The translations under genes were made by a program, and so were the position numbers. The notes below the pieces were generated by a model. The model searched no databases. It was not told where the DNA came from and saw only the letters and a list, made by a program, of their open reading frames with translations. A stretch of DNA of 64,000 nucleotides from Lachnospiraceae bacterium NK4A144 (GTDB lineage Bacteria; Bacillota; Clostridia; Lachnospirales; Lachnospiraceae), in NCBI GenBank assembly GCA_000424365.1, contig KE384175.1, positions 46,212-110,211 of the forward strand, given 5' to 3'. Of the stretch, positions 1-9,357 are shown in pieces; position 1 is the stretch's first letter; each line of letters opens with the position of its first letter.

Positions 1-2712
1 GTTACTGCGGCTTTCGAGAAAATGACTGTCACTGCAGAGCAGATCATCACGAATTACCTTGAGGATGAGCAGCATCTTTGTGATATCTGGGCCAATTTTA
101 TCAATCGTTCCGCTGAAGCAGGATCGCCCATGACTGCAGAGGAAGCAATCTCTTTTATCAGAAAGGCAAAAATCTCTCCAAGTATCTATGGACATCTGAT
201 ATTCCCTGAAGAATCATCTAAAAGCGGCATATCTACTCACTCAAGTTCGAAGGACCCGGATGATTATTCGGTTTCATATCGAAATATAAATCTTTTTGAA
301 AATCTTGATAATATCAGCAGAGAAGACGGAGTTGTCAGCCTGACAAGGGCATATACGAATCCTCAGAATGGGGTGCAGTCAATTGCGTTTATGAATTTCG
401 TAACTATACGGGATGATACAACCGGAGAACTTAAAGAAGAGCTTCTGATGCGTGTGGAACCGGTAAGTGTGCTTGAGGATAAGCTTGTTTTTTTGAGAGG
501 AGAATATGACAATGTGGAGATCGCGCTCATTAACAAGAATGGAGAATATCTGGTTCACGGTAAATCGCTGAATAATTCCAATTTTTTTGAATATTATAAA
601 TCTTATAACGATGCAGAAATTGCAGATTATAACAAAATGACAGACAAAGTCACGTCTGAAACAGGAACTATGACGATGATCAACTCAAAAGGAGAGGAAT
701 GTGTAATAGCATATACTCCTTTGAAATCAATGGATACGTGGTTCCTTCTGGCATATATACCGACAGTAGAACTTGAGTCGACCAATACGGTAGTGGACTG
801 GATGCTGCTCGGAATGGTGACCTTGGGATTGATGCTGCTTCTTGTATTCAATTATCTGGTACTTATGGTATATAACAGGAAGCTGGCAGAAGCCGCAGTG
901 GTGGCAAATCAGGCAAATGAGGCAAAATCACATTTCCTGTCAATAATGTCCCATGACATTCGTACGCCTATGAACGCAATTCTCGGTCTTAATGAAATGG
1001 TACTTCGGAACAGTCAGGATGAAGAAATCGTGGCATATTCCGAAAGCATCAGGACAGCGGGAAAGACTCTTCAGGGATTGATAAATGACATTCTGGATTT
1101 CTCAAAAATAGAAGCCGGAAAAATGGATATTATCAATGTAGACTACAGTTTTGTATCTATGCTCAATGACCTGGTAAATATGGTTCAGGGAAAAGCAAAG
1201 GACAAGGGACTTGTATTTAATCTTGATGTTGATAAGAATATCCCGTCTATATTGAATGGAGACGAGATCCGTATCAAACAGGTCATAACCAATATCCTTT
1301 CAAATGCTGTTAAATACACAAAAGAAGGATCAATTACTTTCAAGGTTGGGTTTGAAAAAGAAAATTATGAATTCATCAGTCTCTCTATAAGCATCAGTGA
1401 TACAGGTGTGGGTATCAAACCCGAAGATATGAAGCGGCTGTTTCAGGCTTTTGAACGTATCGAAGAAAATAAAAATAGGAACATAGAAGGAACCGGACTT
1501 GGAATGAGCATCGCACAGAGCTTTCTTAGAATGATGGGAAGTCATATAGAGGTGGAAAGCGAATATGGAAAAGGTTCGACTTTTTCCTTCAAGCTTAAGC
1601 AGGGGGTAAAGGACTGGAATCCAATAGGCGAATATGAAGAGAGTTTCAAACGTTCTATTTCTGAAAGAATGAAATATCATGAGAGCTTTACTGCACCTGA
1701 GGCAAGACTTCTGGTGGTTGATGATACTCCGGTGAATCTTTCTGTATTCGAAAGTCTTTTAGAACGTACTATGATTCAGATAGATACGGCGATAAGCGGA
1801 GATGAAGGCATAGCATTGTACAAAAAAAGGCACTATGATGTTGTTTTTCTCGATCATATGATGCCTGATAAGGATGGTATCGAGACTCTTAAAGAGATGA
1901 AGATGATCACCGATACAACGAATACGGGAACGCCTATAGTATGTCTTACTGCCAATGCTATTTCGGGCATGCGTGAAATGTATATAGGAGCAGGTTTTGA
2001 TGATTATATGACTAAGCCTATCGATCCGGAACGGCTTGAGGCTATGATACTTTCTTATCTTCCAAAAGAGAAGGTTGCATCGTCCTTGGACGATGATGAG
2101 GATGATGATACAAGCATTCCGAAATTTATATGGGATATTGAGGCGATCAATGTAAATGAAGGCATAATACACTGCGGAAGCCATAAAGCCTATATGACAA
2201 CGCTTAAAACATATCTCGATTCTGCCGCAAAGAATGTTGAAGAAATAGAAAAATACTGGGGAGAAAGAGATATAAAAAATACAACGGTCAAAGTTCATGC
2301 GTTAAAAAGTACTTCCCGTGTGATCGGAGCAAATGAACTTGGTGATCTTGCTGCACATCTTGAAAATGCAGGGGGATCAGGTGACGCAGGTACTCTTGAA
2401 AGGGAGCTCATAACCCTTTTAACACAGTATAAGGAATTGGTCAGAAAACTAGAGCCTTTACGTGACATAAAGGGGGATGCAGTTGAGGATAATAGACCGG
2501 TCATTTCTGAAAAGGATATGGAAGCGGCGTATAATGATCTTACAGAAGCCTGCTCATCGTTTGATTATGACAGTGTGGTAAGTATAGTTGAATCTCTAAA
2601 AGAATACAGATTTCCGGAGGGGGAGGAAGTTCGCTTTGAAGCCTTAAAAAATGCTGTTGATAATTTTGATTATGACCTGATACCGGAGATACTAACAGGT
2701 GCAGAAAGATAA
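1..2712 (+). CDS. Hybrid sensor histidine kinase (Cache-HisKA-HATPase-REC-Hpt), 5' end outside window
   Basis: Multistep phosphorelay kinase at the membrane. The frame is open back to base 1 and the first ATG (base 22) has no ribosome site, so the gene probably starts before the window, with a first membrane helix there. Counting from that ATG: extracytoplasmic Cache-like sensor to about residue 250, transmembrane segment about 256-280, HisKA with phospho-His311 in SHDIRTP, ATPase N box about 422 and G boxes DTGVGI (about 459) and GTGLGM (about 490), receiver with phospho-Asp611 in FLDHMMP, and a C-terminal Hpt domain with His759 in HALKSTSR. It is followed 80 bases later by an HD-GYP response regulator, a likely phosphorelay target. 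The ligand is unknown. Confidence 0.9.
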   Translation, partial: VTAAFEKMTVTAEQIITNYLEDEQHLCDIWANFINRSAEAGSPMTAEEAISFIRKAKISPSIYGHLIFPEESSKSGISTHSSSKDPDDYSVSYRNINLFENLDNISREDGVVSLTRAYTNPQNGVQSIAFMNFVTIRDDTTGELKEELLMRVEPVSVLEDKLVFLRGEYDNVEIALINKNGEYLVHGKSLNNSNFFEYYKSYNDAEIADYNKMTDKVTSETGTMTMINSKGEECVIAYTPLKSMDTWFLLAYIPTVELESTNTVVDWMLLGMVTLGLMLLLVFNYLVLMVYNRKLAEAAVVANQANEAKSHFLSIMSHDIRTPMNAILGLNEMVLRNSQDEEIVAYSESIRTAGKTLQGLINDILDFSKIEAGKMDIINVDYSFVSMLNDLVNMVQGKAKDKGLVFNLDVDKNIPSILNGDEIRIKQVITNILSNAVKYTKEGSITFKVGFEKENYEFISLSISISDTGVGIKPEDMKRLFQAFERIEENKNRNIEGTGLGMSIAQSFLRMMGSHIEVESEYGKGSTFSFKLKQGVKDWNPIGEYEESFKRSISERMKYHESFTAPEARLLVVDDTPVNLSVFESLLERTMIQIDTAISGDEGIALYKKRHYDVVFLDHMMPDKDGIETLKEMKMITDTTNTGTPIVCLTANAISGMREMYIGAGFDDYMTKPIDPERLEAMILSYLPKEKVASSLDDDEDDDTSIPKFIWDIEAINVNEGIIHCGSHKAYMTTLKTYLDSAAKNVEEIEKYWGERDIKNTTVKVHALKSTSRVIGANELGDLAAHLENAGGSGDAGTLERELITLLTQYKELVRKLEPLRDIKGDAVEDNRPVISEKDMEAAYNDLTEACSSFDYDSVVSIVESLKEYRFPEGEEVRFEALKNAVDNFDYDLIPEILTGAER

Positions 2713-2792
2713 AAGTTTCTTCAGACACAGATGAGGCGGTAAAAACCTACGGCAGTTTGTGGGATGAGTAATTTCCGCAGAAAGGATGCTTA

Positions 2793-3809
2793 ATGGAAGA
2801 GCGCGTAGTCGTTGTAGATGATGATGCGATCATATTAAAGAATGCCAACACGGTTCTTTCGGAAGCCGGATTTAAGGTTACATGCCTTAAAAGCGGTCGG
2901 CTTCTACTGGAATATGTCGTAAGGAACAAGATCGACATGCTGCTTTTGGACATAAAAATGCCGGATCTCGATGGCTTTGAGACTATGAAGCTTTTAAGAA
3001 AGTGGGAAAAAGAAAACGGGATGAAAGAGATACCTGTGATCTTTTTTACCGCCAATGACGACTGTGAATCGGAGATGAGCGGGCTGTCTTTAGGAGCTAT
3101 GGATTTCATAAGAAAACCTTTTGTCGCAGAGGTTTTGATCCTTCGCGTCAGACATTTGCTGGATCTTATCAGGCTTCAGCGTGATCTTCATGCGGAGGTT
3201 GAACGAAAGACTAAAGAGATTGAGGGATTATCGCTTCATGTAGTACACACTCTGGCTGATGCCATCGATGCAAAGGATGCGTATACCAAGGGTCATTCGG
3301 GAAGAGTCGCTGAGTACGCGCGTGAAATAGCTAAAAGAGCCGGTTATTCTATCGAAAAACAGGAAGAAATATACATGATGGGGCTGCTTCATGATGTTGG
3401 AAAGATTGGAGTGCCCGATGCTGTGATCAACAAACCCGGAAGACTTACGGATGAAGAGTTTGAAAAAATAAAAGCGCATCCCGGAAGGGGAGCGAAGATC
3501 CTTCAAAATATAGAGGAAATGCCCCAATTGGCTATAGGAGCAAGGTGGCATCATGAGCGCTTTGACGGAAGGGGATATCCTGATGGATTATCGGGAGAGG
3601 ATATTCCGGAAGAAGCAAGGATCATCGCTGTAGCAGATGCCTATGATGCCATGACCAGTAATAGGAGCTACAGAGACATCATCCCACAGGAAGTGGTAAA
3701 GGGCGAGCTGGAGAAAGGTTCGGGAACACAGTTTGATCCACAGTTTGCGTCAATAATGCTTGAAATAATAAAAGAAGACGTCGAATATAAACTTGTGGGT
3801 CACAAATAA
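2793..3809 (+). CDS. Response regulator with HD-GYP phosphodiesterase domain
   Basis: A 338-aa cytoplasmic protein. The N-terminal receiver has the acidic pair VVDDD and phospho-Asp53 in LLDIKMPD; a short helical linker about 125-150 leads to an HD-GYP domain with HD at residues 200-201 (HDVGKIG) and the HHERFDGRGYPDG signature about 252-264. HD-GYP proteins of this form hydrolyse cyclic di-GMP, so phosphorylation would lower that messenger. AAAGGA precedes the ATG. It lies directly after the hybrid kinase and ends at a terminator, so the two form a signalling unit. The PilZ protein near 46.8 kb is a potential reader of the same messenger. Enzyme activity is inferred from intact motifs. Confidence 0.92.
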   Translation: MEERVVVVDDDAIILKNANTVLSEAGFKVTCLKSGRLLLEYVVRNKIDMLLLDIKMPDLDGFETMKLLRKWEKENGMKEIPVIFFTANDDCESEMSGLSLGAMDFIRKPFVAEVLILRVRHLLDLIRLQRDLHAEVERKTKEIEGLSLHVVHTLADAIDAKDAYTKGHSGRVAEYAREIAKRAGYSIEKQEEIYMMGLLHDVGKIGVPDAVINKPGRLTDEEFEKIKAHPGRGAKILQNIEEMPQLAIGARWHHERFDGRGYPDGLSGEDIPEEARIIAVADAYDAMTSNRSYRDIIPQEVVKGELEKGSGTQFDPQFASIMLEIIKEDVEYKLVGHK

Positions 3810-3826
3810 AAATCCACATCAGTGTA

Positions 3827-3867
3827 AAACAGCTCTAAACCCGTGTGGGAACAGGAGCTGTTTTTTT
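3827..3867 (+). terminator. Rho-independent terminator after the HD-GYP gene
   Basis: Arms AAACAGCTC (3827-3835) and GAGCTGTTT (3855-3863) pair across a 19-base loop and run into seven T. Placed 17 bases after the HD-GYP stop codon. Confidence 0.75.
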
Positions 3868-3920
3868 ACTATGGTAATTTATAATTGCGCGAGATGGTTT
3901 AGCAATGAAGTAATTCATGT

Positions 3921-3946
3921 TACCATGATCGATGGTACAATTTTTT
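3921..3946 (+). promoter_or_regulatory. Hairpin plus T-run upstream of the LytTR regulator
   Basis: TACCAT (3921-3926) and ATGGTA (3932-3937) are perfect arms around GATCG, followed after CAA by six T, about 20 bases before the regulator start. It could be a weak attenuator or an operator; sequence alone does not decide. Confidence 0.3.
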
Positions 3947-3965
3947 GTGTTTTTTAGGGGGACTT

Positions 3966-4700
3966 ATGGATAGTAATGAACTGCGGATAGCCATCTGTGA
4001 CGATGATAAATCGGATCGTGAGAAGATCAGTAGTCTTGTACAGGAATATTTAGACGAAAAAAAACAGAGAGCCGATGTGAAAATTTTTGATCATCCGGAT
4101 TCGCTCATAGAGGTATGCGAGAAATTCAGGCCTCATATATATGTACTGGATATAGTTATGCCGATGGTCACGGGGATTCAGGCGGCAAGGGAACTTAGAT
4201 GGAATCAGCCTGATGCACAGATAATTTTTGCGACTTCAGAGAGCTCCTATGCGCTGGAGTCATTTGATGTAAATCCGATAAATTACATTCTGAAACCGAT
4301 CGAAAAAGATAAACTTTTTTCAACACTCGATATGGCAATTTCCCGTGTGGATATTTCGAATGAAAAGAGTGTATCAATAAAGATCAAAGGCGGAATGCAG
4401 ACACTTCGACTGGAGGAGATCCGTTACATAGAGTATAGAAACCATGTTGTTTCGTATCATATGAGCAATGGAGATATCATTTCAACGCCGACACTCAGGA
4501 TCGGATTTGCGGAGTATATGGAAAATACTCATCCGGGGAAAGAATTTGTGAGATGCCATGAATCGATCGCTGCCAATATTTCGGCTATAGATAAGCTGAC
4601 AAAAACAGATATCACGCTGCGCGGCGGTGAACAGATACCGGTTTCTAAAAGCAGATATGCTGAGGTTATGGATAGCTATATGGATTACAGGTTTTTATAA
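3966..4700 (+). CDS. LytTR-family response regulator
   Basis: A 244-aa DNA-binding regulator of the AgrA/LytR type. The receiver begins with IAICDDD and carries phospho-Asp62 in YVLDIVMP; the LytTR domain fills about residues 140-244 with the typical pattern of basic and aromatic residues (EIRYIEYRNHVVSYH, FVRCHESIAAN). An in-frame codon exists at 3945, but AGGGGG at 3956-3961 points to the ATG at 3966. A probable partner kinase, the GHKL protein at 6415, has the same AGGGGGAC-type ribosome site; the two are separated by a small Cys protein and a MATE exporter. Regulation of the exporter is inferred from proximity. Confidence 0.88.
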   Translation: MDSNELRIAICDDDKSDREKISSLVQEYLDEKKQRADVKIFDHPDSLIEVCEKFRPHIYVLDIVMPMVTGIQAARELRWNQPDAQIIFATSESSYALESFDVNPINYILKPIEKDKLFSTLDMAISRVDISNEKSVSIKIKGGMQTLRLEEIRYIEYRNHVVSYHMSNGDIISTPTLRIGFAEYMENTHPGKEFVRCHESIAANISAIDKLTKTDITLRGGEQIPVSKSRYAEVMDSYMDYRFL

Positions 4701-4718
4701 ATCTCCGGAGGATATGAT

Positions 4719-4925
4719 ATGGATGAAAAAAGAAGTACCTACGATATACCAAAACGGGACGGAAGTGTGTGGCCGGAAGACATATGTCCCGCATATACCC
4801 CCAGAGAAGATGCTATTCCCAGCCTGAAAGGCTGTTGGTACTGTAAATATGCAGATTTTCATCTCAAGGAAGAAAGAGCTCTGGAAGTGGGGATCTGCAA
4901 ATGGCCAAAGAAGGTCATTGATTAG
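4719..4925 (+). CDS. Small cysteine-containing protein of unknown function
   Basis: A 68-aa soluble protein with a good ribosome site (CCGGAGG, about 10 bases before ATG). It contains a CWYCKYADF motif and a third cysteine in GICKWP, suggesting a small metal site or redox cysteines; the N-terminal half is polar and proline-rich. It sits 18 bases after the LytTR gene and 12 bases before the MATE start, so it is probably co-transcribed with both. I do not recognise a family; the function is open. Confidence 0.65.
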   Translation: MDEKRSTYDIPKRDGSVWPEDICPAYTPREDAIPSLKGCWYCKYADFHLKEERALEVGICKWPKKVID

Positions 4926-4937
4926 GAGATGGTTCAA

Positions 4938-6347
4938 ATGAAGAATAAAATAATAGGAAATGGTGCTTTTTATAAGAGCACGTTAGCGATAGCTGTGCCT
5001 ATAATGCTGCAGCAGCTTATACAGAGCATGGTATCGCTGATAGATAATTTTATGGTATCGGGACTTGGAGATGTCTCGATGTCGGGAGTTAATATAGCGG
5101 GTCAGATACTTTTTGTATTTTTGATATTTACAAACACGATCTGTATGGCGGGCGGAATATTTTTAACCCAGTTCTTTGGAGCAAAAGATAAGGGCGGAAT
5201 GCAGCAGGCATTTATGTTTAAGCTGCTCATGGGTTTTGCGGCACTGATACCATTCCTTTTGGTATGTCTTGTTTTTCCGAGACAAATATTGTCTCTAATG
5301 GTTATCGGAAATACAGAGGCTCCGCTCATTTTGGATGAAGCCGTGAAATATATACGGATAATGTCTCTCATCGGACTCCCGATGACAGTATCGGTATGTA
5401 TTGCAAGTTCGCTAAGGGACATGGGAAAAGTAAGGATCCCATTGATGGTAACTATAGTAGCAACTCTTACAAATACTATGTTTAACTATCTTTTGATCTA
5501 CGGTAATTTTGGATTTCCGGCGCTCGGAGTCAGAGGCGCGGCATATGCTACTGTTATCGCAAGGACAGTGGAGTTTGTGATATTTGCTGTCATATACTTT
5601 AAAACAAAGCCGGCATTTGCAGTACGGCCGAGCCGGGAATTTGTCCTGGACAAAAAATTGACTCGGGAAATACTTAAAAAAGGTGCACTCATGCTGTTTT
5701 GTGAGATGACATGGGTTCTTTCCGAAACAATAACCACAGCGATCTATAACGGAAGAGGCGGAGCAGATGTTGTTTCGGGAATGGCTTCCAGCTTTGCTAT
5801 AGCAAATCTTTTCTTTGTAGCGTTTACAGGTATCTATTCCTCAACCAGTGTCATCCTTGGAAAGACGCTTGGAGAAGGTGAACTTGAAAAGGCACGCAGA
5901 GAAAAAACATGGCTTTTGACAGGGGCAGCTATATTTGGACTTTTGATGATGTTTGTTGGGTTTGCAACAACACTTATTGTCCCGATCGTATTTGGAAAGC
6001 TTAGTCCAAACGCGATTGCTATTTCCAGAAATATGGTCATCCTGATGTCATTTTTCATGCCGGTATGGGTATTCTTCAACGCGCAGCAGGCTGTCGCAAG
6101 AGCCGGCGGTGATACAAAGATGGGAGCCTATGCAGATGCGGGGATGACGATAGTAGTAATGCTGCCGATGTTATTTGTACTTGGCAGATATACTGATATC
6201 GGGCCGGTACAGATGTATCTTTGTGTTAAGTTACTAGATGTCATAAAAATCGGGATTTTTCATTTCTGGCTGAAAAAAGAGCACTGGCTTAAGAATCTGA
6301 CAAAAGAACAAAGTAGTGCTATGCTTGGAAATGGGGAGCTTACGTAA
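4938..6347 (+). CDS. MATE family multidrug/metabolite exporter
   Basis: A 469-aa integral membrane protein with about 12 hydrophobic helices in two halves, and the MATE pattern near the N terminus (LAIAVPIMLQQLIQSMVSLID). MATE proteins expel cationic drugs or metabolites using Na+ or H+ gradients. The ATG at 4929 is fused to the AGGAG ribosome site (4924-4928), so the ATG at 4938 is the better start. It lies between a LytTR regulator and a GHKL sensor kinase, which suggests control by this pair in response to an external signal. Substrate is unknown. Confidence 0.9.
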   Translation: MKNKIIGNGAFYKSTLAIAVPIMLQQLIQSMVSLIDNFMVSGLGDVSMSGVNIAGQILFVFLIFTNTICMAGGIFLTQFFGAKDKGGMQQAFMFKLLMGFAALIPFLLVCLVFPRQILSLMVIGNTEAPLILDEAVKYIRIMSLIGLPMTVSVCIASSLRDMGKVRIPLMVTIVATLTNTMFNYLLIYGNFGFPALGVRGAAYATVIARTVEFVIFAVIYFKTKPAFAVRPSREFVLDKKLTREILKKGALMLFCEMTWVLSETITTAIYNGRGGADVVSGMASSFAIANLFFVAFTGIYSSTSVILGKTLGEGELEKARREKTWLLTGAAIFGLLMMFVGFATTLIVPIVFGKLSPNAIAISRNMVILMSFFMPVWVFFNAQQAVARAGGDTKMGAYADAGMTIVVMLPMLFVLGRYTDIGPVQMYLCVKLLDVIKIGIFHFWLKKEHWLKNLTKEQSSAMLGNGELT

Positions 6348-6414
6348 CAATTAAGAACAGTTACGAATTTGCAAAATAAGAAGATTATGTCATGACTTTT
6401 AGGGGGACAGATTT

Positions 6415-8034
6415 ATGCGTGACTTTCTTTTGGCGGCAATAATCATTAGCTTATTTGCCATGCTTTTTGAAGGTTTTATAGTTTTTAGAAATCTAAAAAA
6501 TAAACTACACGCATATCTGTTCCTTAACTGTATCGTGATGCTTGCGAGTAATACAGGATATCTTTTAGAGCTGTTATCGAAGACGGAGGATGCTTATATT
6601 TCAGCGCTCAAGTTTTCATATGCAGGAAGAGTCTGGATAGTATTCTCGCTTTTTATGTTTACGGCAGAACTATGCCATATCAAAATTCCTAAAGTTGTCG
6701 TAGGGGCATTTATACTGATAGATGCAGCAGTATATTCACTGATATTTACGCTGCAGAACCATGTACTTTATTATTCAAAGATCTGGTTTGATAAGAGCGG
6801 TATGTTTCCGGTTCTACTGCATAGAAATGGTATTGTTCATAAAGTGTTTATGCAATACCAGGCTGTTGCGATCGTCATAATCCTTTCGTGTCTTATCAGA
6901 TCCATAAAAAACTGCAAAGGGAAGATCGCAAAAAAGCGTTCTCTGATCATAATCTGCGGCTTTTTTGTGGCTTCAGCTCTTTATATAATGCAGATCTCGC
7001 ATGCTTTCTTTGTCACGTATTATTTTGATATTTCGTTTTTGGGAAATGTTGCGATCACTATTTCAATGTTTATTGCCATTTTCAAGTATAACCTGTTGGG
7101 GATCATTGATCTTGCAAGAGAGTATATCATCGACAGATTATCGGAAGGAGTCATTGCGGTAGACCCTGACGGAAGAGCGGAGTATTACAATGAACATGCA
7201 AAAGTGCTTTATCCTGAAATAACGAAAAATCCACAAAATATAGTAAACGGGCTCCGTGAAGCTGTTATTAGGGGTGACACTATAACTATCGGTGACAGAT
7301 ATTACACACCGGAGGAAAAGGAGCTTTCCGCAGACGGAGAGGTTATCGGAAAACTATATGCCCTCGTTGACGCAACGGTTCTTAAGCAGCGGGAATATAA
7401 GTTAAAATCTGACGCGGCTATTCTGGAAATGGCAGCGAACAGCATGAGAGACCGCCTGTGCGCTACGGAAGAAATACTTAGCCGTGACAGAACAATGCGT
7501 CATGACAGGAGGCATTTTGAAGCGCTTTTATTATCGTTGATAAGTGAGGGAAAAACAGATGAGGCAAGAAAGTGCCTTGAAGAGAGATTATCGCAGGAGC
7601 CTCACGCTTTTAAGCGTTATTGTGAGAATGCTACGGTTAATGCCGCTATCATGCATTATGTAACAATGGCAGAGCGAAAGGATATAAAGGTAACGGTATC
7701 TGCTAATATCCCGTATGAAGTGGGAGTTGATGAGATGCAGCTTGCAATAGCTATCAGTAACCTTCTGGAAAATGCCATTCATGCATGCGAGAAAGTTTCT
7801 GAAAATGAGCGTTTTATCGAGGTTACAGCCAAGTATAAGGAGCAGCTTCTTTTGGAAATAGCGAATTCCTGTGATGGCAAACCGGAGTTTGATGAAGATG
7901 GGCATCCGGTAGCGAAAAAAGAAGGGCATGGGATCGGAACCAGAAGTGTTCTTGATTTTGTTTCGAAAACAAATAGTGAGATCAGATATATCGCTGAAGA
8001 TGGCGAATTTAAGGTACGCATGATAGTAGGCTAA
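6415..8034 (+). CDS. Sensor kinase with N-terminal 7TM region and GHKL ATPase
   Basis: A 539-aa membrane kinase. About seven hydrophobic helices in residues 1-225 resemble the 7TM N-terminal region found in some histidine kinases. A PAS-like segment follows (about 235-330: LSEGVIAVDPDGRAEYYN), then the His363 box in TMRHDRRHFEAL, the N box LLENAIHACE near 450 and GHGIGT near 500. The divergent, short GHKL ATPase is typical of AgrC-like kinases that signal to LytTR regulators, so the regulator at 3966 is the likely partner. AGGGGG precedes ATG. A sugar-binding lipoprotein starts 12 bases after its stop, so it may help sensing. Confidence 0.85.
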   Translation: MRDFLLAAIIISLFAMLFEGFIVFRNLKNKLHAYLFLNCIVMLASNTGYLLELLSKTEDAYISALKFSYAGRVWIVFSLFMFTAELCHIKIPKVVVGAFILIDAAVYSLIFTLQNHVLYYSKIWFDKSGMFPVLLHRNGIVHKVFMQYQAVAIVIILSCLIRSIKNCKGKIAKKRSLIIICGFFVASALYIMQISHAFFVTYYFDISFLGNVAITISMFIAIFKYNLLGIIDLAREYIIDRLSEGVIAVDPDGRAEYYNEHAKVLYPEITKNPQNIVNGLREAVIRGDTITIGDRYYTPEEKELSADGEVIGKLYALVDATVLKQREYKLKSDAAILEMAANSMRDRLCATEEILSRDRTMRHDRRHFEALLLSLISEGKTDEARKCLEERLSQEPHAFKRYCENATVNAAIMHYVTMAERKDIKVTVSANIPYEVGVDEMQLAIAISNLLENAIHACEKVSENERFIEVTAKYKEQLLLEIANSCDGKPEFDEDGHPVAKKEGHGIGTRSVLDFVSKTNSEIRYIAEDGEFKVRMIVG

Positions 8035-8046
8035 GGGGAGTGATTT

Positions 8047-9357
8047 ATGGGGAAAGGTGCATGTTTTCTTTTATCTATGGTCATGTGCATGAGTCTGCTT
8101 TCGGGCTGTGAGCAGAAAGCGACGGAAGGGAAAACAACTATAACTTTTAAGACCTGGAATCCGGCGGATTCCGGACCGGATAGTCCGATCTACAGGATCA
8201 TAGATTCTTTTGAAAAAGAAAATCCCGATGTTCATGTTAAGTATAAGTTTGTGAGGTCTGATGCATATCAGGAGCACATGCGTGTAGAACTGATAGGAGA
8301 GAATGGCCCTGATGTATATGGTATAAGCGCCGGATCAGCTTTTGATTCATTTCGTATTTTTGAGGAAGATCTGACACCTTACTGCGAAAGAACCTGGGGA
8401 GATGAGCTGCAGGACAAGTTTTTGGGGCAATGCATGGATTATGTAAGTGATGCAGATGGAAAGATCTATGGATTGCCACTGGGACTTACTTATGCGGGAT
8501 ACATGTGGGCAGATGTAAATATGCTGAGTAAATATGGATGCGAAGTACCGTCTAACTATGAGAATCTTCAGGCGACATGCCTGAAACTTCGTGAAAATGG
8601 GCAATATCCATTGGCTATCGGTGCAAAGGATTCATGGGTAGATCTTGATCTGTGGATGTCGATCGCAGCGGATATCGACAGAAATGCTCTATACGATGCG
8701 ATTGATGGAAAGGCATCATTTGAGTCAGAACCGATCATAGAATCCTTCAGGATATGGCAGGACTGTTTTAATAACGGAGTTTTTCAGGATAATGCCGTTA
8801 AAATGCCTATTTACGATAAAGTTAATGACATGTTTCAACGTGAGGGAAGTATTCCCATGTTTGTAAATGGATCATGGGCAATGAATATGTACACGGTAGG
8901 TGATGAAAAAACGCGTTCAGTTTTTGACAGAGAAGGAGCAGAACATAGGGCTTTTTTGATCGACTGGAATAATGATGGGAAAGTATCGCCTGTAACTGCA
9001 AATGCAGATGTGATACTTTGTCTAAATCCTGAATCCCGTCAGAAAGAGGCGGCATTTCGGTTTATGGCATATCTGGTAAATGAAGGACAGGAAGTCTTGG
9101 TAAATCAGTATCTTGAATACATGCCATCCAGAGCTGATATGGAGCTTAATGTTCAGGGATTGAGTGAAGACGGGGAAAAGAATCTTGAATTTATCATAGA
9201 AAATGGAAAAACAAATGTTGCCGGCCCCAGAGGAATTAAGTATGAAGACCTGAGTCTTTCAGTGTGTGATGCTCTTAAAAAAATGGCGCTTGGGAAGATC
9301 ACTCCGAAAGAAGCGGCCGGCAAGGTTCAGCAGGTATCAAACGAATTACATCGTTGA
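8047..9357 (+). CDS. Extracellular solute-binding lipoprotein (sugar ABC type)
   Basis: A 436-aa secreted lipoprotein: signal peptide with lipobox LLSGC (Cys21), then a family 1 solute-binding fold (TFKTWNPAD; repeated acidic and aromatic ligand-like residues; WAMNMY region). These proteins bind oligosaccharides for ABC import. No permease or ATPase genes are adjacent, which is unusual; the gene instead follows a 7TM sensor kinase with AGGGGAG just after the kinase stop, hinting at a sensing role or use of a shared transporter. Its last 12 bases overlap the convergent LacI gene. Confidence 0.85.
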   Translation: MGKGACFLLSMVMCMSLLSGCEQKATEGKTTITFKTWNPADSGPDSPIYRIIDSFEKENPDVHVKYKFVRSDAYQEHMRVELIGENGPDVYGISAGSAFDSFRIFEEDLTPYCERTWGDELQDKFLGQCMDYVSDADGKIYGLPLGLTYAGYMWADVNMLSKYGCEVPSNYENLQATCLKLRENGQYPLAIGAKDSWVDLDLWMSIAADIDRNALYDAIDGKASFESEPIIESFRIWQDCFNNGVFQDNAVKMPIYDKVNDMFQREGSIPMFVNGSWAMNMYTVGDEKTRSVFDREGAEHRAFLIDWNNDGKVSPVTANADVILCLNPESRQKEAAFRFMAYLVNEGQEVLVNQYLEYMPSRADMELNVQGLSEDGEKNLEFIIENGKTNVAGPRGIKYEDLSLSVCDALKKMALGKITPKEAAGKVQQVSNELHR

